NCBI GenBank assembly: GCA_031290205.1
Contig: JAITNZ010000054.1
Location: forward strand, 1-16,208
Reading direction: 5' to 3'
Length of the DNA stretch: 16,208 bases
Source: Spirochaetaceae bacterium
Lineage (GTDB): Bacteria > Spirochaetota > Spirochaetia > Treponematales > Breznakiellaceae
A program made the translations under genes and the position numbers. Positions 12,327 through 16,208 of this stretch are shown piece by piece (positions within the stretch are counted from its first letter, which is position 1; each line of letters starts with the position of its first letter). The notes under the pieces were generated by a model that was given only the letters and a program-made list of their open reading frames with translations, was not told the origin of the DNA and did no database searches.

Positions 12327-13172
12327 ATGCCCCGCATTATCGATACCTGTGAACTTATTCCTGTAATATCTCATTTGATTATTGACGCGTGTAATAATCT
12401 GAATGACGACCAAATATGCGCGCTGCAGAACGCTTTGCAAAACGAAGAGTCGCCTTATGGAAGGGCAGCATTGGATATCATCATAAAAAATGCCGCCATC
12501 GCAAAGACCGAACAGATACCCTGCTGCCAGGATACGGGAACCTGCGTGGTCTTTATGGAAATAGGGCAGGAGATTTCGTGGAAAGGGGAGCCGCTTGCAA
12601 GCGCGGTAAATGAAGCGGTCGCACGGGGGTATACCGATGGCTTTCTGCGGAAGTCTATGGTGCGCGACCCGCTTGAGCGAATAAATACCGGGGACAATAC
12701 TCCTGCGGTTTTGCATACCGAAATTGTCTCAGGCGATAAACTTAGCATTACCGTGCTGGCAAAGGGGGGGGGGAGCGAAAACATGAACGCCTTTACCACG
12801 CTGCTGCCTTCAGGCGGCGAAGAGGCGATAAGGGACTTTGTGGTCCAGACCGTCGAAGCCGCCGGTGGGAAGCCCTGCCCCCCCCTCATTTTGGGTATCG
12901 GTTTAGGCGGCACGATGGAACGCTGCGCATTGCTTGCAAAGAAAGCGCTGCTCCGTGCAGTCGGGGAGCGCAATACAAACCCCCGCTATGCACAGCTTGA
13001 AGAAAAATTACTGCGCACGATAAATAATTTAGGGATAGGACCGCTTGGCATGGGCGGCAGAATGACCGTGCTTGATGTGCATATAGACGCATATCCATGC
13101 CATGTTACCGCACTGCCTGTCGCACTCAACTTTCAATGTCACGCCGCGCGCCATAAGAGTATCACCCTATGA
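12327..13172 (+). CDS. fumA: fumarate hydratase class I, alpha (N-terminal) subunit
   Basis: A 281-aa subunit of the iron-sulfur fumarase that interconverts fumarate and malate; tartrate dehydratase alpha is a close relative. Seen: CCQDTGTC at 66-73, KGGGSENMN at 146-154, PCPPLILGIGLGGTMERCALLAKKAL at 183-208 and NFQCHAARHK at 268-277. C67, C184 and C271 are the likely [4Fe-4S] ligands by family comparison. The KGGGSE motif is encoded with ten G in a row (12764-12773), and eight C lie at 12878-12885. The start codon follows the corC stop with no gap and has no close Shine-Dalgarno, so translation probably reinitiates from the previous gene. The end overlaps the beta subunit by 4 bp (ATGA). 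Fumarase is favoured over L(+)-tartrate dehydratase by the order and length, but substrate specificity cannot be proved by eye. Confidence 0.9.
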   Translation: MPRIIDTCELIPVISHLIIDACNNLNDDQICALQNALQNEESPYGRAALDIIIKNAAIAKTEQIPCCQDTGTCVVFMEIGQEISWKGEPLASAVNEAVARGYTDGFLRKSMVRDPLERINTGDNTPAVLHTEIVSGDKLSITVLAKGGGSENMNAFTTLLPSGGEEAIRDFVVQTVEAAGGKPCPPLILGIGLGGTMERCALLAKKALLRAVGERNTNPRYAQLEEKLLRTINNLGIGPLGMGGRMTVLDVHIDAYPCHVTALPVALNFQCHAARHKSITL

Positions 13173-13825
13173 ACGAATTTTTTTTAAATCCCCCTTTTAA
13201 TAGTGAAGGCAAGATTGAAGTCGCCTGTAACAGAATTATACTAAGCACGCCACTTTCAGCGGAGGCAATAAATTCGCTTCGTGCGGGGGATATTGTCGAA
13301 TTAAGCGGGGAGATCATCACGGCGCGGGATGCGGCGCATAAACGCATTGAAACTGCTCTGCGCGAATCCGCCTCAGGCAGTGCCCAAGGCACTTTCTGCC
13401 CTCGCCTTCTGTCCGAACAGGGTGTTCATTTAAACCAGAAGGTCATCTTTTATGCCGGTCCCTGCCCTGCACAACCGGGGAAAATTATCGGCTCCATAGC
13501 GCCGACAACCTCGGAGCGTATGGATATTTTTTTAGAAACAGTATACCGGCTGGGAGTGAGCGCGACGATCGGCAAGGGCGGACGCGGTGCTTTGGCGGCG
13601 CGACTCTGTGCAAAATATAAAAAAATATATTTTTTAAGTTACGGCGGGGCGGGCGCGCTCATTTCAAAACAGGTCACCCAATGTGTGCCTCTAGCCTATG
13701 AGGATTTAGGGGCGGAATCAATTAAGTCGCTGCATATAGAAAATATGCGCCTTATCGTCGGCATAGACAGCAGGGGATGTGTTTTTGATACCGAACAGAT
13801 AGCGAAGTATAAAAAAGAGGAATAG
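13169..13825 (+). CDS. fumB: fumarate hydratase class I, beta (C-terminal) subunit, with one or two short insertions
   Basis: A 218-aa protein; family beta subunits are usually about 180-190 aa. Conserved parts are LSAEAINSLRAGDIVELSG at 29-47, TARDAAHKR at 51-59, GPCPAQPGKIIGSIAPTTSERMD at 97-119, IGKGG at 134-138 and the C-terminal YEDLGAESIKSL segment. It joins the alpha subunit to complete the active site. Two stretches have no obvious family counterpart. Residues 1-21 come before the usual first strand and contain repeat copy E. Residues about 66-84 (SASGSAQGTFCPRLLSE) sit between DAAHKR and the KVIFYAGP strand and match repeat copy F in reverse. Both keep the frame. The 4-bp ATGA overlap with the alpha subunit indicates coupling. 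The insertion point is normally a variable loop, so activity may be retained. Confidence 0.88.
   Translation: MNEFFLNPPFNSEGKIEVACNRIILSTPLSAEAINSLRAGDIVELSGEIITARDAAHKRIETALRESASGSAQGTFCPRLLSEQGVHLNQKVIFYAGPCPAQPGKIIGSIAPTTSERMDIFLETVYRLGVSATIGKGGRGALAARLCAKYKKIYFLSYGGAGALISKQVTQCVPLAYEDLGAESIKSLHIENMRLIVGIDSRGCVFDTEQIAKYKKEE
13202..13228 (+). repeat. short palindromic repeat, copy E (degenerate, in fumB 5' end)
   Basis: GTGAAGGCAAGATTGAAGTCGCC resembles copy D (CTGAAGGCAAGGCTGACGCCGCC) at 18 of 23 aligned bases; the hairpin is not kept. It encodes SEGKIEVA in the extra N-terminal residues of fumB. Confidence 0.4.
13368..13413 (-). repeat. short palindromic repeat, copy F (inserted in fumB)
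   Basis: On the minus strand, CAGAAGGCGAGGGCAGAA is followed by the hairpin AGTGCC-TTG-GGCACT, then CAGTGCC-adjacent sequence ending GCCTGAGGCGG. The lead is nearly identical to copy C. Read on the plus strand it supplies about 15-18 codons without a stop inside fumB. Confidence 0.65.
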
Positions 13826-13835
13826 AGGGGGAAAA

Positions 13836-14927
13836 ATGGTTAAGTATATTCTGGTAGCTTTTGCGGCGGCGTCATTTTATATAGCAAATAGGTTTCTCTA
13901 TGTTGCTAAAATTAATTCCACGCCTAAGTATTTTGTGTATGCGCTCTTTATTGGTATAGGGCTCTTAAGCGCTGCGGCTTTTTTAGGAAGAAGGCAAAAT
14001 AATGCGCTGCTTCCGTTTTTTACTCAGCTTGGGTTTATCATTATGGGTGTTTGGGCGATTACTATTTCATTCTCTCTTATAAACGAAGCGCTTAATCTTA
14101 TTATGCTGGTCTTTCGCATTAAAAACTTTCGCTATTATTCTACGTTAATCTGTTTGATTATTTGTGCCGCTTCTTCTGTTTGGTCAATCGTAAACGCCGG
14201 TTTTATCCTCCGTGTTAAAGAAGTAGCAATCAAAATACCAAGCTTAAAAACTCATGCGTTAACCATAGCGGCAATTTCCGACATTCACATTACTACGTTT
14301 ACCGACCCGCAAGAAATAAAAAGTTTATTCGACAAAGTAGCGGCATTACACGCCGATATAATCGTTATTGTAGGCGACCTTATCGACACCGACATCGTAA
14401 CAGATAACTTCTATAAAGATTTTGGTTTTGACGCGTTGCAAGCAAAGCACGGCGTCTTTGCGGTAAGCGGCAACCATGATTATTACACCGGCTTACCGGT
14501 GTTTTCCGAGCTCTGCCGGAAGAATAATATTACCATGTTGCAGAATGAAAGCGTCTTAATAGATGACACTATCACGATAGCCGGCATCAACGACATTGAT
14601 TGGAGGCACGATGAGGCTATCAAAAGCGCATTTACCTCTGCCGACAAAAACTTACCGGTTTTATTTTTAAGCCACCGTCCAGAATCTTTTGATATTGTCC
14701 AAAGTATATCGGATTATCATATCATTCAGCTTTCGGGGCATACCCATGCGGGGCAGATACCGCCGATAGAAATTGCGCGCCGTTTCTTTATGAAGTATAA
14801 CTATGGTTTGTATTATGCCGGGGATGCCGCGCTCTATATCAGTTCCGGGTCGCGCTGGTGGGGTCCCCCGATGAGGTTTGGGAACATGGGCGAAATAGCG
14901 CTTATCACATTGGAAGGGACATCATAA
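13836..14927 (+). CDS. membrane-anchored metallophosphoesterase (YkuE/YaeI-like)
   Basis: A 363-aa protein. The N-terminal third holds about four hydrophobic segments (roughly 5-22, 33-50, 61-90, 103-125), followed by a calcineurin-like phosphoesterase domain. The metal-binding motifs are complete: D149-I-H151, G180-D181-LID, G212-N213-H214-D215, H280 (LSHRPE) and G301-H302-T-H304. Relatives include YaeI and YkuE, some of which act on lipid or envelope substrates such as lipid pyrophosphates; the substrate here is unknown. Start: ATG at 13836 with a strong GAGGGGG 5 nt upstream, 10 bp after fumB. The glycosyltransferase gene follows after 4 bp, so the pair may share an envelope-related job. 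Alternatives are any other membrane metallophosphatase; the catalytic class is secure and the substrate is not. Confidence 0.88.
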   Translation: MVKYILVAFAAASFYIANRFLYVAKINSTPKYFVYALFIGIGLLSAAAFLGRRQNNALLPFFTQLGFIIMGVWAITISFSLINEALNLIMLVFRIKNFRYYSTLICLIICAASSVWSIVNAGFILRVKEVAIKIPSLKTHALTIAAISDIHITTFTDPQEIKSLFDKVAALHADIIVIVGDLIDTDIVTDNFYKDFGFDALQAKHGVFAVSGNHDYYTGLPVFSELCRKNNITMLQNESVLIDDTITIAGINDIDWRHDEAIKSAFTSADKNLPVLFLSHRPESFDIVQSISDYHIIQLSGHTHAGQIPPIEIARRFFMKYNYGLYYAGDAALYISSGSRWWGPPMRFGNMGEIALITLEGTS

Positions 14928-14931
14928 CATT

Positions 14932-16056
14932 ATGAAGATTGGCATTGATACTTTTGCTTGCAATTCAGGCGCCTCCGGGGGAATATATCTTTCTCAGATT
15001 TTGAAGCGTATCCCGCCTTCAGGGCTTGTCTACGAACTCTTCGGCTGGGAATTTGACCGTTTTGCTTTTACCAATCTGTCTGAACAAATAGGTTTTGTGC
15101 CGGTTGGAAAAATCATTGGCAAGACTGCTAATTCATTGTGGCATTACTTTAAGTTTCCGCAATTTGCCGAATTAAGAAATTATAAGATATGTTTTTTCCC
15201 GGTTGCCCACCGCCGCCTGCCGAATAAATTCCCCTGCTTTTCTGTTGGAACGGTGCACGATATGGCGGCGTATTGGGGGACGAGAAAAACACGAGAACAC
15301 CTGGGCGCATTGCTCCGTGTTATTCTGCCGGATTCTTTGAGGAAGCTCGACAGGGTAATAGCGGTAAGTAATTGGGTTAAAAATGAACTTATCGAAAAAG
15401 TAAATGTTCGTGAATCGCGTATCGAGGTGATACCAAATGGTGTAGATACTTCGCTCTACTATCCACGCCCTACGGAATCTGATAATCCTGTGCTAATGCA
15501 GCCTTTTAGTTTTAAGAGACCCTACATACTTTACGCAGCGCGTCTTCACTACCCGATAAAAAACCATCTTATGCTGATTAAGGCATTTGAAATTTTTAAG
15601 GAAAGAACAAAGTATCCCCATAGACTTGTATTTGCAGGTTCAGACGATCATGGGGCTGAACGAATAAAAATGGGCGCCCAATCATCCAGATACCATAATG
15701 ATATTTTCTTTACCGGAAACTTCCCCCCCAAAAATCTTCCCGAACTCTATGCGGCGGCGGATTTTGTCGTTATCCCCTCATTTTATGAAGGCTTTGGTTC
15801 GGGCGCCATCGAAGCAATGGCATCGGGTGTTCCTGTTGCCTGTGCACGCGCCGCCGCGCTCCCTGAAACAGCGGAACACGCCGCGCTCTACTTCGAGCCC
15901 CACAACGCCGAAGATATGGCAGACCGCATGGTCGCCCTTGCGACAGATAGCGAGTTGCATAAAATGCTCGTCGAAGCAGGTCTTGAACGGGCAAAACTCT
16001 TTAGCTGGGAGATATGCGCTGAACAGACACTGAAGATCGTACAAGATGAAGGCTAA
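14932..16056 (+). CDS. GT4-family glycosyltransferase
   Basis: A 374-aa protein with the two-lobed GT-B layout. The N-terminal acceptor lobe starts with MKIGIDTFACNSGASGGIYL, containing a glycine-rich loop near 13-18. VIPNGVD at 166-172 ends the first lobe. The donor lobe contains RPYILYAARLHYPIKNH at 196-212, the retaining GT4 E-X7-E pair at E286 and E294 (EGFGSGAIE), and GVPVACARAAALPE. It should transfer a sugar from a nucleotide-sugar donor; the acceptor could be a lipid, polysaccharide or glycan. No signal peptide or membrane segment is seen, so it works in the cytoplasm or at the inner face of the membrane. Start: ATG at 14932, 4 bp after the phosphoesterase gene, with only a distant AAGGG, so it may rely on coupling. 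It is the last gene of the rightward operon in view. Confidence 0.88.
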   Translation: MKIGIDTFACNSGASGGIYLSQILKRIPPSGLVYELFGWEFDRFAFTNLSEQIGFVPVGKIIGKTANSLWHYFKFPQFAELRNYKICFFPVAHRRLPNKFPCFSVGTVHDMAAYWGTRKTREHLGALLRVILPDSLRKLDRVIAVSNWVKNELIEKVNVRESRIEVIPNGVDTSLYYPRPTESDNPVLMQPFSFKRPYILYAARLHYPIKNHLMLIKAFEIFKERTKYPHRLVFAGSDDHGAERIKMGAQSSRYHNDIFFTGNFPPKNLPELYAAADFVVIPSFYEGFGSGAIEAMASGVPVACARAAALPETAEHAALYFEPHNAEDMADRMVALATDSELHKMLVEAGLERAKLFSWEICAEQTLKIVQDEG

Positions 16057-16086
16057 CGAGCTCCAGCAGCTCCCGCACTTGAGCAG

Positions 16087-16113
16087 GTCCCCCGCGATTT
16101 TAATCGCGGGGAC
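16087..16113 (+). terminator. strong hairpin downstream of the glycosyltransferase (terminator-like, no T run)
   Basis: CCCCGCGATT (16090-16099) pairs perfectly with AATCGCGGGG (16102-16111) across a TT centre, giving a 10-bp stem that extends further with one bulged C. It begins about 30 nt after the stop codon. A T run, needed for a standard intrinsic terminator, is missing; a G-rich stretch follows instead. Confidence 0.4.
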
Positions 16114-16126
16114 GGGCGGGGCGGGG
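16108..16126 (+). other. potential G-quadruplex motif
   Basis: Four G runs of 4, 3, 4 and 4 bases separated by AC, C and C. This fits the standard quadruplex pattern of at least three G per run with short loops. The first run is also the 3' side of the preceding hairpin stem. Confidence 0.4.
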
Positions 16127-16152
16127 AAGACTCATCAGAAAACAGGCGCCCA

Positions 16153-16205
16153 TTTCCTAAGCAAGTACGTTTTCTCATCGGACGCATTTTCCGCCACTTA
16201 GGAAA
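16153..16205. repeat. inverted repeat at the window edge
   Basis: TTTCCTAAG (16153-16161) is the perfect reverse complement of CTTAGGAAA (16197-16205), with 35 nt between. It may be a small element or the start of one cut off by the window end. Confidence 0.4.
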
Positions 16206-16208
16206 AGC

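Noticed and set aside
1..16208. tRNA or rRNA genes
   Set aside because: No cloverleaf-like segment with a TTCGA arm or conserved rRNA stretch was noticed on either strand.

Overview
The window looks like a piece of a treponeme-type spirochete chromosome of mixed base composition, roughly half G+C by eye. The lineage call rests on a FlbB-like periplasmic flagellar collar protein, a DUF3798 lipoprotein with a loose spirochete-style lipobox, and the order phoH - HD-domain phosphohydrolase - ybeY - corC. The species cannot be named from the sequence alone.

Left part (1-1532, + strand): the 3' end of a LolA-like outer-membrane lipoprotein-sorting protein, followed 8 bp later by a predicted outer-membrane beta-barrel. 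The centre-left (about 1533-5507) is accessory. It holds one large single-protein restriction-modification enzyme of the MmeI type on the minus strand, with a near-consensus promoter placed so that the mRNA should be leaderless. Next to it is about 880 bp of gene-free, repeat-rich DNA with two inverted-repeat elements; one of these is bounded by perfect 13-bp direct repeats.

The centre (5508-8098, - strand) is a tight four-gene unit reading leftward: a small unknown protein, MogA, a DUF3798 lipoprotein and FlbB. The lipoprotein gene carries a run of 14 G within its reading frame. A divergent gap of about 500 bp (8099-8607) holds a row of strong GC-rich hairpins and a larger palindrome, then the phoH promoter region.

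The right part (8608-16056, + strand) reads as one long operon with overlaps or very short gaps: phoH, a 7TM-HD (PgpH-like) phosphohydrolase, ybeY, a CorC/TlyC CBS protein, the two subunits of class I fumarase, a membrane metallophosphoesterase and a GT4 glycosyltransferase. PhoH, YbeY and the HD protein fit RNA maturation and nucleotide signalling; fumarase is central metabolism; the last two fit envelope work. A strong hairpin, a G-rich run and another inverted repeat follow the last gene.

The most notable signal is a short palindromic repeat of about 30-45 bp, seen five to seven times in 16 kb. It has a 5-6 bp stem, a 3-nt loop and compensatory stem changes between copies. Some copies lie inside genes without breaking them: ahead of the signal peptide of the beta-barrel protein, at the C-terminus of the small protein, and once clearly (perhaps twice) inside the fumarase beta subunit. 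This recalls the palindromic elements that insert in frame in Rickettsia genes.
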